Source: CAZKUN01 sp964555935 | GTDB lineage: Bacteria > Armatimonadota > Zipacnadia > Zipacnadales > VGFC01 | Assembly: GCA_964555935.1 (NCBI GenBank) | Contig: CAZKUN010000365.1 | Location: 1-7,119 of the forward strand | Direction of reading: 5' to 3' | Length of the DNA stretch: 7,119 nt | Part shown: piece by piece, positions 1 to 6,281 of the stretch | Layout: the number at the start of each line of letters is the position of its first letter | Numbering within the stretch: position 1 is the stretch's first letter | Notes under the pieces: model-generated | What the model saw: the letters and a program-made list of their open reading frames with translations, nothing else | Databases searched by the model: none | Told to the model about the DNA's origin: nothing | Made by a program: the position numbers and the translations under genes

Positions 1-44
1 CGGCCCCTTCATGCGGTGGTCTGCGTGGGTCAACTGAACGGGAC

Positions 45-63
45 GGGCGCCAGCCCGGCGCTC
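45..63 (-). terminator. Weak hairpin at the end of the MttB operon
   Basis: Arms at 45-51 and 57-63 pair over 7 bp (one G-U) around a 5-nt loop and overlap the methyltransferase stop codon. There is no T-run after it on the minus strand, so an intrinsic terminator is only a possibility. Confidence 0.22.
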
Positions 64-1477
64 ACGGGGCCAGCTCGCGCTCCTTGTCGGCGGCCCATTG
101 GCGGACCTTGTCGATCTGCTGGCTAGGCACGCTCGGCTCGTATTCGGCGATCAGGCGCTGGGCCTCCTCGTGGGCGGATTCGAGCATGGGCTTCCCCGCG
201 TCGCCCGCGCGGGTGCTGAGCCGGGGGACGTAGTTCTCCTCTTCATCGCGCGCCCAGTCGAGGGTGTGCTCATCCATCAGGAACTGCCCGGCATGGCCGA
301 CGCGGAGGATGGCGTCGAGCGCGAGCGTCTCGTCGGAGACCTCAACGCCGCTCGCGATCCGCAGGCACATCTCGCAGATCTCACAGTCGATGAGCAACTG
401 CTCCAGCGACATCGCCAGACCGTTGTAGACGGCCCCCAGGCTGGGGGTCATTTGGGCGGGCGAGAGGACGCGAGTGAGCATCGTCGCCATCTTCTCGAGG
501 CCGATCTGGACGTCGGGACCGGGGCTATCGACCGACCCGGCGGGGGAGTAGTTGGGGAAACCGTAGTGCTCGGCCAGGTCCATCGTTGCGCCCAGCGAGA
601 GGTTGCGTTCCTGGGCGCCGTAGCTGAGGGCGCCAGATCGCATGTCGAGAGGCCCGGCGGCGCCGCCGTAGATGATGGGGCAGCCCTCGGCGAGCAGTTG
701 GACCATGGTCACCATGGCCAGGCTCTCGGCGTTCTGCTGGAGCACCGTGCCCGCGATGGTATAGGGCGAGGTGCCGCCGGCCATCGGGCAGGGCGCGCAG
801 AGGACGGGCAGGCGCCGCTCGGCGCACTGGATGAGAATCTCAGCCGATTCATCGGAGATCGCCAGCGGGCTCTTCGGGGAGATCGTGATGGCGACAAGCG
901 CCTTCTCTGGCAACGGCGCGTAGGCGAAGAGTTCCAAGGCTTCGCACCAGAGGTCGAGTTCGAAGACCGTCTGGGGCGCCTCGATCAGGTTCTTCGTGGT
1001 GTGGGTGAGCATCGCCTCGACGCACCGCAGCTCGCGCAGTGGCTCGGGCACGTCCCACGGGTAGACGGGCGTGGCCACGCGGGCGACGGTACCGAGCGAG
1101 TCGGCGAGTTTCAGCAGGCTGGTCAGATCTTCGAAGGTCGACTCGCGGAGTTGGCCGGCGCCATGGTCGAGCATCCTGACGGCGTTGGCGTGTAGAGTGG
1201 GGAACTTGTCGCGGTGTCCGCGGCCGGCCATCTGTACCTGGCCGCAGCGGCCGTGGAGCGCGAGTTCCTTGGGCGCCGCCTCGATTGCCGCCTCGACCAT
1301 CTCCCGGGGGAAGCGGACGACTTCATCCGCCACGATGGCCCCCGCCTTCGCCAGGCGGCCGAGGAGGGCGGCGTAGGTGATCTTCATCCCCATCTCGGCG
1401 CAAAGGGTCAGCGAGCGGTCGTGAATCAGCGCGACTTCGCTGTCGCTCAGGTAACGGATGAGTGGGAGTGGTTTCAT
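62..1477 (-). CDS. MttB-superfamily corrinoid methyltransferase homologue (non-pyrrolysine)
   Basis: The 471-aa product looks like the trimethylamine methyltransferase family (MttB, PF06253), whose TIM-barrel members move a methyl group from a methylated amine or betaine to a cognate corrinoid protein in the cytoplasm. The N-terminus (LSDSEVALIHDRSLTLCAEMGMKI) has the usual family opening. A glycine-rich centre (YGGAAGPLDMRSGALSYGAQE, about residues 270-290) and the C-terminal block ILRVGHAGQFLMDEHT followed by ENYVPRLSTR are typical, and the length is near the family norm. The frame contains no internal TAG, so this is the non-pyrrolysine type (like the glycine betaine, carnitine or proline betaine enzymes), and its substrate cannot be read from sequence. 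The ATG at 1477 is preceded by GGAGG with 6-nt spacing. It lies 13 nt after the C45 gene stop, so the two form an operon. No corrinoid protein or activator is in the window. Confidence 0.92.
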   Translation of the reverse strand: MKPLPLIRYLSDSEVALIHDRSLTLCAEMGMKITYAALLGRLAKAGAIVADEVVRFPREMVEAAIEAAPKELALHGRCGQVQMAGRGHRDKFPTLHANAVRMLDHGAGQLRESTFEDLTSLLKLADSLGTVARVATPVYPWDVPEPLRELRCVEAMLTHTTKNLIEAPQTVFELDLWCEALELFAYAPLPEKALVAITISPKSPLAISDESAEILIQCAERRLPVLCAPCPMAGGTSPYTIAGTVLQQNAESLAMVTMVQLLAEGCPIIYGGAAGPLDMRSGALSYGAQERNLSLGATMDLAEHYGFPNYSPAGSVDSPGPDVQIGLEKMATMLTRVLSPAQMTPSLGAVYNGLAMSLEQLLIDCEICEMCLRIASGVEVSDETLALDAILRVGHAGQFLMDEHTLDWARDEEENYVPRLSTRAGDAGKPMLESAHEEAQRLIAEYEPSVPSQQIDKVRQWAADKERELAP

Positions 1478-1490
1478 GCGCCCTCCGGAA

Positions 1491-2522
1491 TCAGAGGCTG
1501 AACTCGACGTATTCGTTTTGGCACGGGAAGCCCTCGGTCACGAACATCCGCCCCTCGCTCGGGAGCAGGACGTGGCTGACGACGGAGAACATGTCGCAGC
1601 CCCCGTGCTGACAGATCGGACCGGTGTCTGAGTGGTCGCGCAGAATCCGCATCATGCCCTCGGGCGTGCGGTCGACCGCATTCACGAGGCGGCTGACCGT
1701 GTCGATGCGGGCACGGCTGTTGGCCAGGAACTCCGGCTGGTCCTTGAGTTCCTCCGGCGCGTCCAGCGAGATGAAGTGGTTGGTGTGGTAGGTCGTGGCT
1801 TGCTCCGGACTCCTGACGGCCTTGCCCGAGGGAGCCATCTCGATCACGGCCGCGCGGCCGCTCTTGTCGATGAAGGTCGCGTTCAGCCCGTGAGAAGCGA
1901 GAGGGATGGTGGCGGCCATCCGCACGGCCTCGTCGACCGTGGCGCACTGCTGCAGGATCATCGCGCACGCCATCGCCCCGTCGACCCCGTCGTCTCGGCC
2001 GGAGCCCTTCGTCACCTTGACCGAGGAGCCGCCGTAGGCCAGTCCCGCCTCGTTGATGCCGCACGCGACGCCGATGTAGCCCGCGAACCCACAGCGAAGC
2101 ATGGAATAGCCGCGGTCGGGGGTGACGCGCTGGACGAAGTGGAACTCCTGATCGCCGTCCCAGATGTCGCTGTTCTTGCCGAGAATCGGCCCCGGCGAGC
2201 CATCGAGGAAGCTGCCGTTCGTGCACCAGCCGACCGTGTCGTTCCAGATGGATTCGCAGAAGTTGAGCCTGAGGATGTCTTCGTAGTCGATTCCGGAACC
2301 CTCGGCGAGGCCCCTCATCTCCTCGACGGCTTCGGGGCAGACGCCGAGGCTGTTCGTCTCTAGTCGGCGGGAAATGCTCGCGACCGTTTCGGGGTGGGCC
2401 CCTTTGGCATCACCCCAACTGGCGACTGCCTTGCGGATCAGTTCGGGCATCTGTCGGCCCTGCACGAGGCCCCGTTCGTAGGCCGAGCCCGCCAACTCCA
2501 TCGCCATGATCTCACTGCCCAT
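1491..2522 (-). CDS. C45-family autoproteolytic acyltransferase/hydrolase (isopenicillin N acyltransferase-like)
   Basis: The 343-aa product resembles peptidase family C45 (acyl-CoA:6-aminopenicillanate acyltransferase-like, an Ntn-hydrolase fold). These proteins cut themselves before a Cys that becomes the N-terminal nucleophile, and they form or hydrolyse amide bonds of N-acylated small molecules. Visible landmarks are GWCTNGSF with predicted nucleophile Cys100, then GPILGKNSDIWD, GVACGINEAGLAYGGSS, YHTNHF, and the C-terminal DHSDTGPICQHG; all match the expected family order. The start at 2522 (MGSEIMAMEL) is chosen because AGAAGGA lies 7 nt upstream; an open frame extends to 2615 without such a site, and MAMEL at 2507 is an alternative. 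No signal peptide is visible, so it is probably cytoplasmic. It is the first gene of the operon with the downstream methyltransferase. Substrate unknown; beta-lactam synthesis is not implied. Confidence 0.9.
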   Translation of the reverse strand: MGSEIMAMELAGSAYERGLVQGRQMPELIRKAVASWGDAKGAHPETVASISRRLETNSLGVCPEAVEEMRGLAEGSGIDYEDILRLNFCESIWNDTVGWCTNGSFLDGSPGPILGKNSDIWDGDQEFHFVQRVTPDRGYSMLRCGFAGYIGVACGINEAGLAYGGSSVKVTKGSGRDDGVDGAMACAMILQQCATVDEAVRMAATIPLASHGLNATFIDKSGRAAVIEMAPSGKAVRSPEQATTYHTNHFISLDAPEELKDQPEFLANSRARIDTVSRLVNAVDRTPEGMMRILRDHSDTGPICQHGGCDMFSVVSHVLLPSEGRMFVTEGFPCQNEYVEFSL

Positions 2523-2568
2523 GCCGTTTCCTTCTGTTGCTGAGCTTCGGTCCTGGTCGCGGAATCGC

Positions 2569-2608
2569 CAGGCACTTGCCTGTTCGCCATCGCGGACCTG
2601 ATGTCCGC
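2569..2608. promoter_or_regulatory. Two adjacent short palindromes in the C45-MttB leader
   Basis: Two perfect 6-bp inverted repeats lie 47-86 nt upstream of the C45 start: CAGGCA-CT-TGCCTG at 2569-2582 and GCGGAC-CTGAT-GTCCGC at 2592-2608. Their place between a likely promoter region and the ribosome binding site would suit operator half-sites for a dimeric repressor, or small leader hairpins. I recognise no specific regulator motif. On the minus strand TTGCCA lies further upstream, but it has no convincing -10 partner. Confidence 0.3.
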
Positions 2609-2681
2609 CTCGCATTCCTCAACATCCGATATTCAGTGGCAAGACGCGTAGCAGGCGCGGATGTGAGACCAGGCCCCCGTT

Positions 2682-2708
2682 TCCTGAGCCTGTATCGAAG
2701 TCTCAGGA
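2682..2708. repeat. CCTGAG...TCGAAG-type hairpin repeat
   Basis: TCCTGAG (2682-2688) and CTCAGGA (2702-2708) form a perfect 7-bp stem around a 13-nt loop. The loop reads CCTGTATCGAAGT, close to the CCTGAGCCTGTCGAAG core that I recall as a widespread intergenic repeat in many bacteria, with one extra A. Only one copy is in this window, so repeat status rests on that resemblance. Confidence 0.45.
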
Positions 2709-2745
2709 TCGACGTCGGGTCGGGCAGTTCGCGGCGCATGCTGTG

Positions 2746-2836
2746 GTCGCGTGTAGGAGGCGTGTCAACCCCGACCGGTGTTGGCGTTCTGTCGCGCGGC
2801 CACGACGTCGGGGTTGAAACCCCTCCTACACACGAC
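2746..2836. repeat. Head-to-head pair of GTAGGAG-type REP-like units
   Basis: Two arms of 30 nt (2746-2775 and 2807-2836) are reverse complements with three mismatches, separated by 31 nt. Each arm carries GTAGGAGG followed by a short internal palindrome. On the minus strand the right unit reads GTAGGAGGGGTTTCAACCCC, in which GGGGTT pairs with AACCCC; the left unit has lost part of this stem through two changes. A 5' GTAG followed by an imperfect palindrome, present as an inverted pair, is the architecture of REP sequences mobilised by REP-associated (RAYT, Y1) transposases. No such transposase is in the window. A plain hairpin or bidirectional terminator is the alternative. Confidence 0.6.
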
Positions 2837-3146
2837 ACGCTCTCTGCCACCGCGCCAACCCTTGGACTTCAGTACAGGCCCTTGTTGCCTGGCGTGCAGG
2901 TTGGTGGGGCTTGGCTTGGGAAGGACCACCGGCACCCGCAGACCGTCTAGCCCATGCCCTGGAGGCCCCATCCGGTGTGGGGAATCCCAGGTTGATCGAG
3001 GCGATCGAGTGAGTCCTCCCCCCAAAGTCCCCAGAACCCGGCATCAGGTCCTCGCGCACATCCATCACCAGCGCAGCGTCGCGGAGATCACCGGAAGAAC
3101 CGCGTGCCCGTCCGGCGGAAGGGCCGCAAGAGTCGAGCGCCTGCCG

Positions 3147-4019
3147 GTGATCATCCGTGAGGCGAAGTGGGCCAAATTAGCCGACCGCTACTTCTTCCTC
3201 CGCAAGGAAGGGCTGTACCGCTTCTGGGACTGGGGGAAGGCGAAATGGACGCGAGAAGACGTGGCCCCGGAGCTGGTGGACGCGACGAACCGGTACTCGT
3301 GCGTCATCCTGTTCCGCAAGGACGTCCTCGAGCTGCTCGGAGCCATCGCAGCGCTCCAGTACCATGGCAACAGACATCACTCCCTTCCGTTCGATGAGCA
3401 GTTGGCCCACCTCAAGCACGGGGTGTTGTCGTTGACCTGCGGACCCTCGAGCGAGTTCGTGCGGACGCTGCTGGATGGTCTGGGCTACCGGACGCGGGCC
3501 GTGCAGACCATCCGCGTGGAGGGCGAGTGGAACACGTACAACAGCGGGCACGTCATGTTCGAGTTCTTCTGGCCTGAGCAGAAGAAGTGGGTGCTGGCGG
3601 ATGTGAACGCCCACCGGATGTTCGTGAAGGACGGCGTCTATCTGAGCGCGGGCGAGGCGATGGAGGTCGCGCGCCGCGGCGACGACTACGAGTTCGAGTG
3701 GCTGACCCCCCGCGGCATCGGCCTGGTCGACATCTCCGCGGGCGTGCTGGGCGAATTCCCGGGGTACGTTGCCGGCGAACATGGATTCGCCAGCGACGAA
3801 GCCGTCAAGAGATCGCTCGCGCTTCTGCTGCCGATGGTGATGCTGCCCGAGGGAGGGCACTACTACTTCTACGCGGACAGTCCCGCCCTCCTCAAACGCA
3901 TCTCGAGCTACGCGCCGGATGCCATCGCCGTGTCGCGCGACGAGTGGTGGGAGAAGCTTTACGGGAGCCCGCCGCCTGGCGGGAACAGCGCGGCACGCGC
4001 GGGGGGCACGACCACATGA
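3147..4019 (+). CDS. Transglutaminase-like domain protein, start uncertain
   Basis: The product (about 290 aa from the chosen GTG) has the papain-like Cys-His-Asp arrangement of transglutaminase-like proteins. Cys98 sits in LTCGPSSEFVRTLLDGLGYRTR, His135 in NSGHVMFEFF, and Asp152 in WVLADVNAHRMF, with the usual order and spacing. Such domains act as proteases, peptide or amide hydrolases, or cross-linking enzymes, so the reaction here is unknown. An N-terminal region rich in aromatic residues (YFFLRKEGLYRFWDWGKAKW) comes before the domain. No signal peptide or membrane segment is seen. The start is weak: the frame has no ATG before the domain except one at 2778 inside the REP-like repeat. GTG 3147 is the best guess, with a GGAAGG about 24 nt upstream, which is too far to be decisive. 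The true N-terminus may be lost or in another frame. The stop overlaps the Kelch gene start as ATGA, implying translational coupling. Confidence 0.65.
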   Translation: MIIREAKWAKLADRYFFLRKEGLYRFWDWGKAKWTREDVAPELVDATNRYSCVILFRKDVLELLGAIAALQYHGNRHHSLPFDEQLAHLKHGVLSLTCGPSSEFVRTLLDGLGYRTRAVQTIRVEGEWNTYNSGHVMFEFFWPEQKKWVLADVNAHRMFVKDGVYLSAGEAMEVARRGDDYEFEWLTPRGIGLVDISAGVLGEFPGYVAGEHGFASDEAVKRSLALLLPMVMLPEGGHYYFYADSPALLKRISSYAPDAIAVSRDEWWEKLYGSPPPGGNSAARAGGTTT

Positions 4020-4705
4020 CGACGCCACGATACGAGTGGGAGCACGTGACGCCGGAGGCCGCATTCGCGGGGCGCGATGGCGCGGGGGCCGCAGTGCTGA
4101 ATGGCAGGATGTGGTTGCTGGGTGGATGGAACCCGAATGACAAGGTGCATTTCCCGAGAATCTGCAACAGCGAGGTCTGGTCGTCGACCGACGGCGCCGA
4201 GTGGGCACTTGAGGTGACGCAGGCGCCGTGGGAGGGGCGACATGCGGCGGGGTACGTGGTGTTCAACGATCGCATGTGGATTGTCGGCGGCGACGCCAAC
4301 CAGGGGCATTACCAGTCCGACATCTGGTCGAGTGCCAATGGCGTGAACTGGGACCTGGTCCTGGACCCAGTGCCGTGGGGACTGCGGGCGCTTCACTGCG
4401 CGGTGGTCTACCACGACAAGCTCTGGGTCTACGGCGGCCAGACGATGCCCAGCGTCGCGCCGGCCGAGGAGCGCTTCTACCAGGATGTCTGGTGCAGCGC
4501 TGATGGGATCCGCTGGGAGCAGGTAACCGACGCCGCTCCCTGGCCTTCGCGCAATCTCACCGGGATGGGGATCGCCTTCAACGATCGCCTGTGGGTGATC
4601 GGAGGTGGCACGTACGAGACGTGTCCATCCGAAAAAGTCCATCCACGCCTGAGTTCGGGGCTTTGCAGGATGCGAGCAAATGACATGAGAAACGCCCGCT
4701 CGTGA
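4016..4705 (+). CDS. Kelch-repeat beta-propeller protein, 3' end interrupted by an IS
   Basis: The native part spans about 201 residues (4016-4620) and contains four recurring blocks of the Kelch/galactose-oxidase-like propeller type: NGRMWLLGGWN, NDRMWIVGGD, HDKLWVYGGQ and NDRLWVIGGG. They alternate with Asp-box-like turns SSTDGAEW, SSANGVNW and CSADGIRW. Propellers of this type normally need six or seven blades, so the C-terminal part is missing. After the fourth blade (GGTYET) the frame enters the insertion sequence and picks up about 28 IS-encoded residues before a TGA at 4703. The ATG at 4016 overlaps the upstream stop. No signal peptide is evident. The role is unknown: Kelch propellers bind partners or sugars, and without copper ligands in view I do not call it an oxidase. 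It is probably non-functional as it stands. Confidence 0.82.
   Translation: MTTPRYEWEHVTPEAAFAGRDGAGAAVLNGRMWLLGGWNPNDKVHFPRICNSEVWSSTDGAEWALEVTQAPWEGRHAAGYVVFNDRMWIVGGDANQGHYQSDIWSSANGVNWDLVLDPVPWGLRALHCAVVYHDKLWVYGGQTMPSVAPAEERFYQDVWCSADGIRWEQVTDAAPWPSRNLTGMGIAFNDRLWVIGGGTYETCPSEKVHPRLSSGLCRMRANDMRNARS
4618..4620. repeat. Target site duplication, left copy (GAC)
   Basis: GAC directly precedes the left end and recurs directly after the right end at 5968-5970. Three bases can match by chance, but both copies are placed exactly at the inverted-repeat boundaries. Confidence 0.5.
4621..4649 (+). repeat. IS left terminal inverted repeat
   Basis: Begins TGTCC, then TCCGA and TCCATCC. It matches the reverse complement of 5939-5967 at 22 of 29 positions by hand alignment. 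Confidence 0.75.
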
Positions 4706-5814
4706 CCATGACAGCCCCGAAGATCGTCTACCGAAACCTCGCCGAACTCGTCCGTTTCATCGGTCAGCTATCATCCCATGCCGCGGTGTTCGTCTTCGCG
4801 TTCTTGTCGCCCAGAGCCAAGGCAGCGGCGACGGTCGTCGCCTTGCGTGGTCAGTTGGCTGACCGCGTCGACCGGATGGAGCAGAAGCAGGAGCCGAAGC
4901 CTCGCTTCACCTCGGCGTTCAGAGTCCTGTAGGTCATCCTCTCTCGGTTCCTGGATGGTTGGGCAGACCTCGCCCAACTGATGAAGCCGGCGACCGTCAA
5001 GCGCTGGCACAAGAAGGGCTACCGGCTGTGGTGGCGTTGGAAGTGCCGGAAGCGCGGTCGTCCATCGCTTGAGCAAGAGATGCAAGCGCTGATCCGCAAG
5101 TTGAGTCGGGAGAACCCGCTGTGGTCGGCAGAGCGGATCCGCGACACCTTGCTGCTTCTGGGCTATCCTCCGATGTGCGCCGACACGGTCAGCAAGTACA
5201 TGGTAAAGCGACGCAAGCCACGAGGGTCGTCTACTACGTGGTTGCCGTTCCTCCGGAACCACGTAGACGTCTGGTGGGCCATCGACTTCTTCACCGTTAC
5301 CACGATCAACTTCGCCACGGTCTACGTCTTCCTGGTCTTTGAGCATGGCCGCCGGCGCGTGCTGCACCTCGCCACCACCCGACATCCGAGCATGACTTGG
5401 GTGATTCAGCAACTCAGGAATGCGATGCCATTTGGCTCCCAGCCGAAGTACTTGTTCCGCGACAACGATGGCATCTACGGTCAGGGGGTGAAGCTGTTCC
5501 TGGAGAGCTGCGGCATTCAGGAAGTGCGGACCGCCATCCGCAGCCCTTGGCAGAGCCCATACGTCGAGCGTTTCATCGGCACGCTTCGCCGAGAGTTGCT
5601 GAACCACGTCATCGTGCTGAGCGAGACGCACCTCGAGCGACTGCTAAGGGAGTTCATCGAGGAGTACGAATACGTCGCCCGACCACACCAAGGTCTGGGT
5701 GGCGACACGCCTATCCCCACCGAAGGCCCGCCAGAGATCGACGGCCCCACTCAACTCGTTGCCGTTCCCATCCTCGGAGGACCACACCACAGGTACCATC
5801 GGGTCGCTGCCTGA
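4702..5814 (+). pseudogene. IS transposase, integrase-core (rve) DDE family, split by an amber codon
   Basis: The two open segments 4702-4932 and 4981-5814 lie in one reading frame, separated only by a TAG at 4930-4932 and 16 translatable codons (VILSRFLDGWADLAQL). Joined, they give a 370-residue protein with the usual family order: N-terminal region ending in FTSAFRVL-stop-VILSRF, the segment PATVKRWHKKGYRLWW, a helix-turn-helix-like region, then the catalytic core. Related transposases that I recall have Trp at the stop position (LLWVVLSRL), so a single TGG-to-TAG transition would explain it. The frame opens with GTG at 4702 (MTMT) or ATG at 4708, about 80 nt inside the left end. The element is probably inactive unless the stop is read through or a partner transposase acts on it. 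Confidence 0.8.
4981..5814 (+). CDS. Integrase-core DDE catalytic part of the transposase (277 aa)
   Basis: This is the longest uninterrupted part of the transposase. The predicted catalytic triad (numbering from this ATG) is Asp102 in WWAIDFFTV, Asp161 in LFRDNDGIYG and Glu196 in SPYVERFIGTLRRE, with 34 residues between the second Asp and the Glu, matching the DD34/35E spacing of rve transposases. It ends with GGPHHRYHRVAA, a common ending of this family as I recall it. ATG 4981 is in the middle of the normal protein and has no clear ribosome binding site; a product from here would keep the catalytic core but lose the N-terminal DNA-binding segment. Confidence 0.8.
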   Translation: MKPATVKRWHKKGYRLWWRWKCRKRGRPSLEQEMQALIRKLSRENPLWSAERIRDTLLLLGYPPMCADTVSKYMVKRRKPRGSSTTWLPFLRNHVDVWWAIDFFTVTTINFATVYVFLVFEHGRRRVLHLATTRHPSMTWVIQQLRNAMPFGSQPKYLFRDNDGIYGQGVKLFLESCGIQEVRTAIRSPWQSPYVERFIGTLRRELLNHVIVLSETHLERLLREFIEEYEYVARPHQGLGGDTPIPTEGPPEIDGPTQLVAVPILGGPHHRYHRVAA

Positions 5815-5938
5815 TCGCGATCGACACCCAGCCAAGACAACGCGGCGGCGCGGCCAGCTCCGACGAGGCGTCGCTGTGTGCGCCGACGAACGACGCGGTA
5901 TGTCCGACGCGCCGTCCACTCCCAAGCTGGGCTCGCAT

Positions 5939-5967
5939 AGACGCGGATGGAGTAAGTCGGAGGGACA
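5939..5967 (-). repeat. IS right terminal inverted repeat
   Basis: Ends GGACA and contains GGATGG and TCGGA in the order expected for a mirror of the left end. GAC follows directly at 5968. Confidence 0.75.
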
Positions 5968-6153
5968 GACCCCGGAGCACGCCGCGAAGAAGCTGGTGGC
6001 CGCGTCGACGGTGGTGGACGGGCCGGGGCGCGTGACCGTGGATCGTCACGGTAACGCCCTCCGGCGGCTCGTAGCGGTCGCGGTCCGTGCTGAGGTCGCC
6101 ATACGCAGCGAGGGCGGCCTCGGGCCAAGCCGCAGGCAACACGGGCTGCCGTG

Positions 6154-6180
6154 GCGTGGATGGAATAAGTCGGAGGTACG
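6154..6180 (-). repeat. Second copy of the IS right end
   Basis: This stretch matches 5941-5967 at 22 of 27 positions in the same orientation (shared GGATGGA and TAAGTCGGAGG) and matches the inverted left end at 20 of 27. It lies exactly 213 bp downstream of the first right end. It may be the remnant of an older related element or an alternative end. Confidence 0.6.
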
Positions 6181-6271
6181 AGGGGCCGATGCTGGTGACG
6201 CCGAACGTGCGTATGGTGACATCAGCCGCTTCTTCTGCAGCTCGGCCCGGTGGTCGCGAAGCGACGCCATG

Positions 6272-6281
6272 NNNNNNNNNN
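6272..6281. other. Assembly gap (10 N)
   Basis: Ten consecutive N mark a scaffold join. True distance and content are unknown, so linkage between the IS/Kelch side and the gene at 6447 depends on scaffolding. Confidence 0.99.

Larger units (their letters stand above)
2523..3146. other. Non-coding interval between divergent operons
   Basis: I find no supportable gene here. A plus-strand frame is open from 2778, but it runs through the REP-like inverted repeat and its translation up to about 3140 is low-complexity Pro/Arg/Thr sequence, so I treat it as non-coding. The interval holds the C45 leader palindromes (2569-2608), the hairpin repeat at 2682-2708, the REP-like pair at 2746-2836, and a small hairpin CCCCA...TGGGG near 2965-2982. 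No clear promoter for the rightward operon was found. Confidence 0.6.
4621..5967 (+). mobile_element. Insertion sequence, 1347 bp, IS3/IS481-like integrase-core type
   Basis: The ends are imperfect inverted repeats (4621-4647 and 5941-5967, 20 of 27 positions identical, 22 of 29 if extended) that share TGTCC, TCCGA and TCCATCC. The termini are TG...CA, and GAC occurs immediately outside both ends (4618-4620, 5968-5970), consistent with a 3-bp target duplication. One DDE transposase frame fills most of the element. TG...CA ends fit both IS3 and IS481; the short duplication fits IS3, and the single-frame transposase fits IS481. I do not recognise a named element. It sits inside the Kelch gene in the same orientation. 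Confidence 0.85.

Noticed and set aside
98..1195. Long plus-strand open frame (365 aa) opposite the MttB gene
   Set aside because: The translation is low-information Arg/Gly/Asp/His-rich sequence typical of the antisense of a GC-rich gene, while the minus strand encodes a recognisable family with a ribosome binding site.
62..1477. Pyrrolysine-containing MttB
   Set aside because: The 471-codon frame is complete without any internal TAG.
1474..2226. Minus-strand open frame of 250 aa and plus-strand frame at 1632-2363 within the C45 gene
   Set aside because: Both overlap the recognised C45 frame and have Arg/Gly-rich shadow composition with no family motifs.
1491..2522. Beta-lactam biosynthesis gene
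   Set aside because: The C45 family is broad and no other beta-lactam or nonribosomal peptide gene is present in the window.
2746..2836. CRISPR array or attachment site
   Set aside because: There are only two arms, in inverted rather than direct orientation, with no spacer series and no integrase of the phage type nearby.
3177..4642. Minus-strand open frames opposite the transglutaminase-like and Kelch genes
   Set aside because: These are antisense shadows; the plus-strand frames contain a catalytic triad and Kelch repeats.
4016..4705. Galactose oxidase
   Set aside because: Kelch-like blades are present, but no copper-ligand motifs or secretion signal are seen and the protein is truncated.
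4771..5631. Minus-strand 286-aa frame opposite the transposase
   Set aside because: It is antisense of a clear DDE transposase, with no recognisable domain of its own.
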